Below are positions 15,449 through 22,545 of a DNA stretch of 29,714 bases, in pieces; position 1 is the stretch's first letter; each line of letters begins with the position of its first letter. Below the pieces are notes generated by a model. The model saw nothing but the letters and a program-made list of their open reading frames with translations. It was not told the DNA's origin and made no database searches. The translations under genes and the position numbers were made by a program. The DNA comes from CAJQPP01 sp041747075 (GTDB lineage Bacteria > Planctomycetota > Planctomycetia > Pirellulales > Pirellulaceae), in assembly GCA_041747075.1 (NCBI GenBank), contig JBGTFW010000178.1, forward strand, positions 1-29,714, given 5' to 3'.

Positions 15449-16668
15449 GCAAAAACGTCCTGATGATCTCCCCCGGTTTCCCGGTCGAACAACCCTTTTT
15501 CACGCGCGGACTGGCGCGGCAGGGAGCCCACGTCATCGGGTTGGGGGATCAGCACGAGTCCGCCCTGCCGCCGATGGCGCGCGAGGCGCTTTCGGCGTTC
15601 CTGCACATCAGTTCGTTTACCGATCTCGATCAGGTGACGTCGGTCGTGTCCGAAGCGGCGCGGCGCGTTTCGATCCACCAGATCGAATGCACGTGGGAAC
15701 CCTGCATGTCGTTGGCCGCGGGGCTGCGCGAGATGCTGGGAATTGGCGGAATGACAAGCAAGCAAACGCTGGCCTTTCGCGACAAGGAAGTCATGAAGCA
15801 GATGCTCGACGCACACGGCATTCGCACGCCGCGCCACGCGCGAACGGCAACCGCCGAAGGCGTCCGCAGCGCCGCGAGTGAAATTGGCTACCCGATTTGC
15901 GTCAAGCCAATCGCCGGTGCCGGCTCCGCCGACACGCACCGCGTCAACAGCGCCGAACACCTTGAGGAAATCATTCCGCTGCTTGGCCACGTACCCGAAG
16001 TCAGTGTGGAGGAATTCATCGAAGCGGACGAGTACACGTTCGACACGGTTTGCGCCAACGGCAAGATCCTTTTCTACAACATTGCGATGTATCGTCCGCG
16101 CCCGCTCATTGGCCGGACCAACGAGTGGATCAGCCAGCAAACGGTTTGTCTTCGTTACCCTGACCAGCCGTATCTGGCGGCAGGCCGCGAGATGGGGCGG
16201 GCCGTTCTGGACGCGCTCGGATTTCGAGACGGGTTCACGCACATGGAGTGGTTTCTGAAGCCCGATGGGGAAGCCGTCTTTGGCGAGATCGCGGCGCGAC
16301 CGCCCGGTGCGAACACGGTCGATTTGATGAACTACGCCAACGACTTCGACGTCTACGACGGGTGGGGGGAAGCGGTCGTTCACGGTCGTTTTTCCCAGCC
16401 AATCCATCGGGCCTGGAACGCGGCCAACGTCTTTAAGCGCGCTCAGGGTCAGGGCAACATCCGCGGAGTTTCGGGACTTGAGAGCCTGATGGCTGAATTT
16501 GGCGAGCACGTTTGCGTCGTTGACCTGTTACCCATCGGCGCGCCGCGACGCAACTGGAAGCAGACCCTTCGCAGCGACGGGATGGTCATCGTCCGCCACC
16601 CCGATCTGGAAACGACTTGCCACATTGCCGACCAGTTCGGGATGCGGTTGCAGATGTACGCGGGGTGA
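15445..16668 (+). CDS. ATP-grasp ligase 2 of a tandem pair
   Basis: The 407-residue protein is a full-length paralogue of the preceding one. It starts with MSKNVLMISPGFPVEQPFF, has a pre-ATP-grasp lobe to about residue 105, the ATP lysine Lys154 in GYPICVKPIAGAGSADT, the hinge VSVEEFIEADEYTFDT, and metal-binding Glu268 (THMEWFL) and Glu281 (GEIAARPPGAN). The 13-residue spacing of the two glutamates and the lysine number are the same as in ligase 1, so both copies look catalytically complete. Because the open frame extends far upstream within ligase 1, the start was placed at the ATG overlapping its stop (ATGA), where the conserved lobe begins. The two proteins may form a heteromer or act in sequence; the substrates cannot be read. 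Confidence 0.88.
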   Translation: MSKNVLMISPGFPVEQPFFTRGLARQGAHVIGLGDQHESALPPMAREALSAFLHISSFTDLDQVTSVVSEAARRVSIHQIECTWEPCMSLAAGLREMLGIGGMTSKQTLAFRDKEVMKQMLDAHGIRTPRHARTATAEGVRSAASEIGYPICVKPIAGAGSADTHRVNSAEHLEEIIPLLGHVPEVSVEEFIEADEYTFDTVCANGKILFYNIAMYRPRPLIGRTNEWISQQTVCLRYPDQPYLAAGREMGRAVLDALGFRDGFTHMEWFLKPDGEAVFGEIAARPPGANTVDLMNYANDFDVYDGWGEAVVHGRFSQPIHRAWNAANVFKRAQGQGNIRGVSGLESLMAEFGEHVCVVDLLPIGAPRRNWKQTLRSDGMVIVRHPDLETTCHIADQFGMRLQMYAG

Positions 16669-16683
16669 CGGGGAGCGTCGCCC
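16663..16683. terminator. Hairpin at the convergent junction, possible bidirectional terminator
   Basis: GGGTGACG (16663-16670) and CGTCGCCC (16676-16683) form an eight-base-pair stem with one G-U pair and a five-base loop. The hairpin straddles the stop of ATP-grasp 2 and ends just before the stop of the converging methyltransferase gene. No T-run follows on either side, so classic intrinsic termination is uncertain. Confidence 0.45.
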
Positions 16684-16686
16684 TGG

Positions 16687-17538
16687 CTAGAACAACTCGG
16701 CGATTTCCCTGGTCGCGGGGCGAGAGTTACGGGCGCGGTCGACCGGGATGCGCTCGGCGTTTTCATTTTTTGCGAATCCGTCGAGCATGCCAGGGACCCG
16801 TGTCGCCATTAACTCCATCCGACCGAAACCCGGGCGGGCGGGATTCTCGTTGGAAAAGACATGGTAAATGTCCACGAACCCCATCCAGTAAAGTAACTTG
16901 GCGATCACCGACGGGCCGCTGGGAATCCAGGACAGCGAATGCACGCCTGACATGAGTTGCTCCTCCGCCTCGAAGACACAAACAAGCGACTCGTTGTTGT
17001 CGATGAAGCGGCGAGCGGAGTTGAACCAAAGGACCTCGCGCGTCAGGTCGGCGGCGATCTTGAGACCGAGAATGGGGTCCGCAAGGTGATAGAAAATCCC
17101 CTTGAAGAGCGTCAGGTCCGCTGGCTCGATCGCCTGTCGCGGCAATTCCATCAGGTCGCAAACGCGAAAGGTCATGTGATCGACCGGACCCGCCGTGCGG
17201 TGTCGCCGAATGAACTCTGCCTGTCGAATCCAGTGCTCGCGGACGTCGAAACCAAACGTTTCGCGGGCACCCAGTTCGCGCGCCCAGAAACAGTAGCCGC
17301 CGGCGTTGCAGGCGCAATCGAGAAAGCGCTTGGCCGCAAGTCCATTCGGATAGAACATGCGGATTTTTTCCGCGAACCGGGTACCTGCGTCAATGAGACT
17401 GATATTGGCGTTGTTCGCGCGGAGCCGCTCCTGGTCGTCAAAGGCATCCTGCACCTCCAGCGAATCGTTGATCCGGACATTCTGGTGCCACGGCCGCATC
17501 GCGCGGATTTGTTCGATCAGTTCAGCGTTGGTCGGCAC
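16687..17538 (-). CDS. SAM-dependent methyltransferase, CmoB/DUF1698-like
   Basis: The protein has about 283 residues and opens with AELIEQIRAMRPWHQNVRIND, a start typical of DUF1698 methyltransferases. Motif I is unusual but clear, FLDCACNAGGYCFWARELGA, followed by FGFDVREHWIRQAEFI and DLTLFKGIFYHLADPILGL, which correspond to the SAM-binding and post-II motifs. CmoB modifies wobble uridine in tRNA, but many relatives act on small metabolites or sugars, so the substrate is open. The frame extends to a TTG at 17556, but those six codons are part of an ACTCTTG heptad tract. GTG 17538 at the end of the tract is therefore my chosen start, in line with the heptad-to-start arrangement of copies A and C. 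It converges on the ATP-grasp pair. Confidence 0.82.
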   Translation of the reverse strand: MPTNAELIEQIRAMRPWHQNVRINDSLEVQDAFDDQERLRANNANISLIDAGTRFAEKIRMFYPNGLAAKRFLDCACNAGGYCFWARELGARETFGFDVREHWIRQAEFIRRHRTAGPVDHMTFRVCDLMELPRQAIEPADLTLFKGIFYHLADPILGLKIAADLTREVLWFNSARRFIDNNESLVCVFEAEEQLMSGVHSLSWIPSGPSVIAKLLYWMGFVDIYHVFSNENPARPGFGRMELMATRVPGMLDGFAKNENAERIPVDRARNSRPATREIAELF

Positions 17539-17760
17539 GGTAGAGTCAAGAGTCAAGATTTTGAAAGTTGAAGGCTAAGGGTTGAGAGTTCGGTGTTCAG
17601 CCGTTCCCCATCCGGCCTTGTGCCGGTGGGAGCAAGGTCTGACGACTAATCGGAAGCCGCCACTGAAACCGGCCGTTCTACTTCCGCGAAAATCTGCGTC
17701 ATCCGCGGACAACCTTCGGGGATTGGTTAAGGGTTAAGAATTGATTTTCGGGCTCGTTCC
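17539..17760 (-). repeat. Composite heptad/dyad repeat element, copy B
   Basis: Read on the minus strand, the copy runs from CTTAACCCTTAACCAATCC through the core (GTCCGCGGATGACGCAGATT then TTCGCGGA), GGCGGCTTCCG, AGTCGTCAGACCTTGCTCCC and the hairpin CCGGCACAAGGCCGG. It then has seven 7-base units at 17544-17592 (CGAACTC, TCAACCC, TTAGCCT, TCAACTT, TCAAAAT, CTTGACT, CTTGACT) and CTACC before GTG 17538. It fills most of the 350-base gap between the ABC permease 3' end and the methyltransferase; the remaining 17761-17892 shows nothing I can name. Confidence 0.78.
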
Positions 17761-17892
17761 CTGACTCGTTTAACCGCCACTCGGAGAAGTTCGCTGGCAT
17801 GGCGGCTGGCCATGGAAACCCCGCTCCACCAGCGAACACGGCACATTTCAAGTCGCAAACAATCCTCAAACAGCGTCCATCGGAAAACCGCC

Positions 17893-19224
17893 TCACTCGT
17901 GCCGCAATGCCTCGATGGGGTCGAGCCGCGCGGCGCGGATCGCCGGATAGATGCCGAATATGATACCCACCAGTACGGCAATCCCAAAGGCAAGCGGGAT
18001 GGAAAACGGCACGATGATCGGCGCGATGTCGCGGACCGAATCGGGCAATCGGGTGATCGTTTCCGGAAACCAGACGGTCATCAGCTCGCGCGCCCGCGCG
18101 ATAATCCACGGGCAAAGCAATCCGCCTCCAATGCCGGTCAGTCCGCCGACAATCGACAGCAAAACGGTCTCGGCGAGGAACTGCCGTGTGATATCGGCGC
18201 GATTAGCCCCCAGCGCACGGCGAATTCCGATTTCACGGGTCCGCTCGGTAACGGTCGCGAGCATGATGTTCATGATGCCGATCCCGCCGACGACAAGGGA
18301 AATGGCGGCGATGAGGCCCATGAACGCCATGAACATCAGCCGCGTGTTTCGCGCCTGCTCAAGCAACTCCAGCGGCGTCACGACCGCAAAATCCCCTTGC
18401 GGATGGCGCTTCGCCATGATCGATTCGATTGCCCGAGACGTCGCCAGTACGTTTTCCATCCGATCGACGCGAAAGGTGATCTGGCTCAATTCCACCTGTT
18501 CGTTGATTCGGGTGCCCGCGCTGCGTTCCATCGTCCAGTCGCCGATCCGCTGCCAGAAGGTTGTTACGGGAATGTACACGTCGTCGGTGAAATCCTGGGA
18601 CTCCAGCGAGCTGCCGACGGCGGCCATCATCCCGCGACTGGCCGCCACGCCAACGACGCGGTAGGGGGTCTCGCGAACGCGAATGATCCGGTTCAGTCCC
18701 GAACCGATCGGAAAGAGGGTTTCCGCCAGTTCGTGCGAGAGGACGCAGACGTTGTCGGAGTCCTTGATATCCAGCGCCTCGATGAAGCGGCCTTCCGCGA
18801 TCCCGAGTTGCATGACTTCGTCATAGCCAGGCGTGCAACCGATCAGGTGGATTGCCAGATCGTGCCGCGCGTAACTGAGATCGCGTCGCGCGTCGCGAAT
18901 GCGAAGTGCATCGGTGATCGTATCGAGTGTCGTTGAAAGGACCTCATGATCGTCGCGGGTCACGCCGTAGATCGCCATCCAGCTCTGGTCGGCGGCACCG
19001 GTCGATTTTGGCTTGACGCTTTTCAGGATAATGTTGTTGGTCCCCAGTTCCTCGATCTGGGCCTGCACGCGGCGGCTGATTCCCTCGCCGATCGCCAGCA
19101 GCCAGATGACGCTGGCGATTCCGATAAAGATGCCGAGGATTGTGAGAAGCGAGCGGAGCGGATGCAGGGCAAGGCTCTTGACGCCCGCTTTCCAGAGATT
19201 CGCGCGAAGAAGCGGAAACAGCAC
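17893..19224 (-). CDS. ABC transporter permease, MacB/FtsX type
   Basis: This inner-membrane subunit belongs to a MacB-like transporter. The 443-residue protein has the family layout: an N-terminal membrane helix (SLLTILGIFIGIASVIWLLAIG), a periplasmic MacB_PCD domain of about 250 residues, and three C-terminal helices with the FtsX signatures GIGIMNIMLATVTERTREIGIRRALGA and PAIRAARLDPIEALRHE. GTG at 19224 is used as the start, ten bases after the stop of the membrane-fusion protein gene, so the two are one operon. MacB proteins often carry a fused or adjacent ATPase; none is fused here and none lies next to the pair, so the ATPase must be encoded elsewhere. The substrate is unknown; macrolides, peptides and lipoproteins are known for relatives. 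Confidence 0.93.
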   Translation of the reverse strand: MLFPLLRANLWKAGVKSLALHPLRSLLTILGIFIGIASVIWLLAIGEGISRRVQAQIEELGTNNIILKSVKPKSTGAADQSWMAIYGVTRDDHEVLSTTLDTITDALRIRDARRDLSYARHDLAIHLIGCTPGYDEVMQLGIAEGRFIEALDIKDSDNVCVLSHELAETLFPIGSGLNRIIRVRETPYRVVGVAASRGMMAAVGSSLESQDFTDDVYIPVTTFWQRIGDWTMERSAGTRINEQVELSQITFRVDRMENVLATSRAIESIMAKRHPQGDFAVVTPLELLEQARNTRLMFMAFMGLIAAISLVVGGIGIMNIMLATVTERTREIGIRRALGANRADITRQFLAETVLLSIVGGLTGIGGGLLCPWIIARARELMTVWFPETITRLPDSVRDIAPIIVPFSIPLAFGIAVLVGIIFGIYPAIRAARLDPIEALRHE

Positions 19225-19234
19225 CGGCCAGGTC

Positions 19235-20653
19235 CTACGTCGAGTTTCCTTCGGCGGGCGCGGCAGCCGCGCGGAACGAATCCGGGTCGACGAGCACCTG
19301 ATCGCCAGGCTCGAGGCCGCGCGTGATCACCACGAGACTCTCGTTATTGGGGCCAATTCCCACCTCGCGCATCTCGCGCCGCGCGCCTTCGGCGACAACG
19401 ACAAAGTACTTGTCGCCGTGCTGGACAATCGCCGAGACGGGGGCCTGGACGGCACCCTCAATTCGTTCGACGAAAACCTCGGCCTTGGCCCTCAAGCCTG
19501 TTCGCACCAGTTCGCTGTGCTCGGTGATATCGATGAAGACCTCGTATTCGATCGGAGCCTGTTCCCAGCGGCGCGGGAGGGGAAAGTCGGCGACCTTCCG
19601 TACCTGGCCGGCAATCGCGACGTCCGGCGCGGTGTCGAGCCGGATCATGGTCGGCTGCCCGGCCCTTACCATATTGATTTTCGAGTCGTTGACCCGCGCG
19701 ATGACTTGCATGTTTTCCGGGTCAGGAAGCCGTATGATGGCCTGGCCCTCAAGAACCGTGACACCTTCCTCGATGACGATTCCCGATTCGCCGCGTCCTT
19801 CCAGATCACTTGCGTAGACGACTTGTCCGGCGACGGGCGCGATGATTCGACACGAGGCGACTTGCTGTTCGTAATACGCCTGGCGCTGCTCGCTCAGTTC
19901 GAGCGTGAACTGGCTCGCCTCGAGGTTCGCATCCTGCTTCTTGATCTCGGCGACCAATTCGGCCTTCATCCGCTCGGCGCTGTAGTCCTTGAGGACTCGC
20001 AGGCGGCTTTGCGCCAGTGCGACGTCCGCTTCGGCCTTGACGACGGCAAACTGGTCGGCCTCCAGTTGAGCCTTGTTGATATAGCCCTTGCGGGCAAGGT
20101 TCTCGCTGTACTTCTTGTATTCCTGGGCGCGGCGGTGCGTCTCCTCCGCCAATGCCAGTTCGGCCTCAAGCGCCGCCAGGTCCTGAGCGAACTGGCCGTT
20201 CTCGAACTCCTCAAGCGTTCGCTGCGCCGTGTTCAGGTCACTTTCGGCCTGGATCACCGTCGCCTTGTCGGTCGCCACGCGGATTTTCTGTTCAACGAGT
20301 TCATCGCGAAACTCGGCGTCGTCGAGCTGGACCAGAAAATCGCCGGCCTCAACTTCCGTCCCTTCATCGACGATTTCAAGGATCGGGGTGCCGCCGCGCT
20401 CGCGCACACGGCAGCGAACTTCGACGTTGCTGGAACTCAGCACGTCGCCCGGCTCGGTGATCGACGAGATAAACTCCCCCTCAAGGACGGTGAAGGTCAA
20501 TTCATGACTTGTCGTTGATGGGCCGTAGTCACTCGAATGCATCCATGCAAATACCGCCGCCAGTCCGGCGACGAGAAAAACGATGACCAGAACGATGGGC
20601 TTGATGAATCCGCGGAGCGGCCGGTTTCCGGGATTCGCGGCGATAGCATTCAC
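19235..20653 (-). CDS. HlyD/MacA-type membrane fusion protein
   Basis: The periplasmic adaptor links an inner-membrane transporter to an outer-membrane channel. The 472-residue protein has a single N-terminal membrane helix (PIVLVIVFLVAGLAAVFAWM), a lipoyl half-motif (VEVRCRVRERGGTPILEIVDEGTEVEAGDFLVQLD), a long coiled-coil hairpin at about residues 110-255 rich in glutamate, alanine and lysine, and the second half-motif SCRIIAPVAGQVVYASD. Beta-barrel and C-terminal domains end with GLEPGDQVLVDPDSFRA. It is upstream of, and almost touching, the MacB-like permease. The start lies just after a divergent 280-base region shared with the response regulator. Confidence 0.92.
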   Translation of the reverse strand: MNAIAANPGNRPLRGFIKPIVLVIVFLVAGLAAVFAWMHSSDYGPSTTSHELTFTVLEGEFISSITEPGDVLSSSNVEVRCRVRERGGTPILEIVDEGTEVEAGDFLVQLDDAEFRDELVEQKIRVATDKATVIQAESDLNTAQRTLEEFENGQFAQDLAALEAELALAEETHRRAQEYKKYSENLARKGYINKAQLEADQFAVVKAEADVALAQSRLRVLKDYSAERMKAELVAEIKKQDANLEASQFTLELSEQRQAYYEQQVASCRIIAPVAGQVVYASDLEGRGESGIVIEEGVTVLEGQAIIRLPDPENMQVIARVNDSKINMVRAGQPTMIRLDTAPDVAIAGQVRKVADFPLPRRWEQAPIEYEVFIDITEHSELVRTGLRAKAEVFVERIEGAVQAPVSAIVQHGDKYFVVVAEGARREMREVGIGPNNESLVVITRGLEPGDQVLVDPDSFRAAAAPAEGNST

Positions 20654-20921
20654 GGCTTGGAAAAAAAGTGACGGCGGGAAGGGATCGGGGAAACGTACAA
20701 GCTCACGGATATTATGCGCGAGCTACGGTTATTTTATCGAGCCATTCGGGCAAATGAACTGCGAAATCGCCGATGACGCGGATTTGACCGGATTTGCCGG
20801 GAAACCCGCCGCTGATTCTCGCGGATTCGCCGGTGGAAGGAACCAGGCATTGTATGGCACGCCGCGCCGCAAGGCGTTTGTGCTCAGGTTCGCGCTCCTG
20901 TGAGCCTGCCAACGGTTTCGC

Positions 20922-20927
20922 TATGAT
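20922..20927 (+). promoter_or_regulatory. -10 element TATGAT placed for a leaderless transcript
   Basis: TATGAT ends six bases before the ATG at 20934, so transcription would begin at or next to the A of the start codon. There is no Shine-Dalgarno sequence. The same six-base distance is seen at holA. No convincing -35 hexamer is present. Confidence 0.4.
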
Positions 20928-20933
20928 TGCGGC

Positions 20934-22340
20934 ATGAACGAGGAATTGAAACATTCCGGGACGGCGGGCCTTCGCGTGTTGCTGGTCGATAACGACCCCG
21001 ACCATGCCGCGGCGATGTCGGAGAGCCTTGAGCGAATCGGTTTTCAGCCCGTCACCGCCACGTCGGGACCGGAAGGTGCCAAGCTCGTCGAGCAACGGAA
21101 TTTCGACCTCGTCGTCACGGACCTTGTGATGAACGATATTGACGGGATGGAGATTCTTGCCCGCGCCCGCGAAAAGCAAGCGAACTGTGAGGTTATTCTC
21201 GTCACCGGTCACGCGTCGATCCCCAAGGCGGTTGAGGCGATGCAGCAAGGCGCTTTCAATTTTCTCGAAAAGCCAATCACGCCCAAGCGGCTTCAGGCGG
21301 TCGCGGTGCGTGCCGCCGAATCGGTTCGACTGCGAATGCAAAATGAGGACCTGCTCAGCCGCCTTGACGAGCGATTCGGATTCGACAACCTGATCTATGC
21401 CAGCGACAGCATGAAGGGGGTCATCGAGCGGCTCAAGCGAATTGCCCCGACCGACGTGGGCGTGCTCATCACCGGCGAGACGGGGACGGGCAAGGACGTC
21501 GTCGCCCAGGCGATCCATCAGAACAGTCCACGGAGAAAAAAGCCCTTTGTCGCGATCAACACCGCCGCCGTCGCCGAGCATCTTGTCGAAAGCGAGTTGT
21601 TCGGGCACGTGAAGGGTGCCTTTACCGACGCCATCACCGACCGCATTGGCAAGTTTGAATACGCCGACGGCGGAACGCTTTTTCTCGATGAGGTCGGCGA
21701 CATGCCGACGGCGACCCAGATCAAGTTGCTCCGCGTCCTCGAGGAACGGAAGATCACCCGCGTCGGCGACAACAAGCTGATTGACGTCAACGTCCGCGTC
21801 CTCGCCGCAACCAACAAAGATCTCGAAGCCGAAGTCGAGGCAGGCAATTTCCGCAAGGACCTTTACTACCGCTTGAAAATCGTCACCGTACACCTCGACC
21901 CGCTGTCGCAACGACGCGAGGACATTATTCCACTGGCCGACCGGTTCCGCAAACTCGCCAACAAGAACAACAACAAGAACATCAAGCGGTTCTCAACGGA
22001 ACTGACGCGCTGGATGTTCAACTACGATTGGTCGGGAAACATCCGGCAACTGAAAAACGTCGTCGAAAGTCTTGTCGTGCTCGACGTCGATGGAGTGCTC
22101 GACATGGACGACTTGTCGCCCGACCTCAACGGCGCGACGGCGACCGGATCAAATGCGACGCTCGCGATCGATGGCAGCGGCGATTCGACGTTGATCGGCA
22201 AATCGCTCGACGAGATCGAACGATGGGCTTACGGGAATACGCTCAGGCTGACCGGCGGCAATCGCGAGGAAACCGCGCGAATCCTTGGTGTCAGCGAACG
22301 GACCCTCTACCGCAAGCTCGGCCAGTACAATTTGACCTGA
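20934..22340 (+). CDS. Sigma54-dependent response regulator, NtrC family, with GAFTDA loop
   Basis: The 468-residue protein has three domains. A receiver domain (about 14-125) has acidic residues near Asp19-Asp23 and the phospho-acceptor Asp63 in VVTDLVMND. A AAA+ domain has Walker A GETGTGKD at 181-188, Walker B GGTLFLDEVGDM and the R-finger region. A C-terminal Fis-type helix-turn-helix is NREETARILGVSERTLYRKL at about 443-462. The loop that contacts sigma54, normally GAFTGA, reads GAFTDA at 228-233. No sensor kinase gene is adjacent, so the input signal is unknown. No sigma54 (-24/-12) promoter was found in the window. The ATG at 20934 has no Shine-Dalgarno sequence but sits six bases after a -10 element. 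Members of this family commonly control nitrogen or stress responses. Confidence 0.93.
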   Translation: MNEELKHSGTAGLRVLLVDNDPDHAAAMSESLERIGFQPVTATSGPEGAKLVEQRNFDLVVTDLVMNDIDGMEILARAREKQANCEVILVTGHASIPKAVEAMQQGAFNFLEKPITPKRLQAVAVRAAESVRLRMQNEDLLSRLDERFGFDNLIYASDSMKGVIERLKRIAPTDVGVLITGETGTGKDVVAQAIHQNSPRRKKPFVAINTAAVAEHLVESELFGHVKGAFTDAITDRIGKFEYADGGTLFLDEVGDMPTATQIKLLRVLEERKITRVGDNKLIDVNVRVLAATNKDLEAEVEAGNFRKDLYYRLKIVTVHLDPLSQRREDIIPLADRFRKLANKNNNKNIKRFSTELTRWMFNYDWSGNIRQLKNVVESLVVLDVDGVLDMDDLSPDLNGATATGSNATLAIDGSGDSTLIGKSLDEIERWAYGNTLRLTGGNREETARILGVSERTLYRKLGQYNLT

Positions 22341-22350
22341 AGCGCGCCGA

Positions 22351-22545
22351 TCACATCTCAACCCTCAATCCTCAACCAATCCACGGCAGGTTATCCGCAG
22401 ATGACGCAGATTTTCGCGGACGAAGAACGGCCAGTTTCAGGCGGCTTCCGACGAGTCGTCAGACCTTGCTCCCTTAACGCTTAACTCGTGACTCTTGACT
22501 CTCCACTCTTGACTCTCCACTCTTAACTCTTGACTCTCAACTCTC
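22351..22545 (+). repeat. Composite heptad/dyad repeat element, copy C, with perfect 7-bp array before mutL
   Basis: The copy has the same order as A and B: three CTCAAYC heptads (22358-22378), AATCC, the core TATCCGCAGATGACGCAGAT followed by TTTCGCGGACG, GGCGGCTTCCG, GAGTCGTCAGACCTTGCTCCC, then a heptad array. The array is regular: eight units of the form NNACTCT fill 22489-22544 (TGACTCT, TGACTCT, CCACTCT, TGACTCT, CCACTCT, TAACTCT, TGACTCT, CAACTCT). One C separates it from the mutL ATG. No Shine-Dalgarno sequence is possible in this purine-poor tract. Confidence 0.85.

Noticed and set aside
20858..20876. Possible sigma54 promoter starting TGGCACG
   Set aside because: The -12 part lacks the TTGC element at the proper distance.
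22489..22544. CRISPR-like array
   Set aside because: Units are 7 bp with no spacers, so this is a simple tandem repeat.
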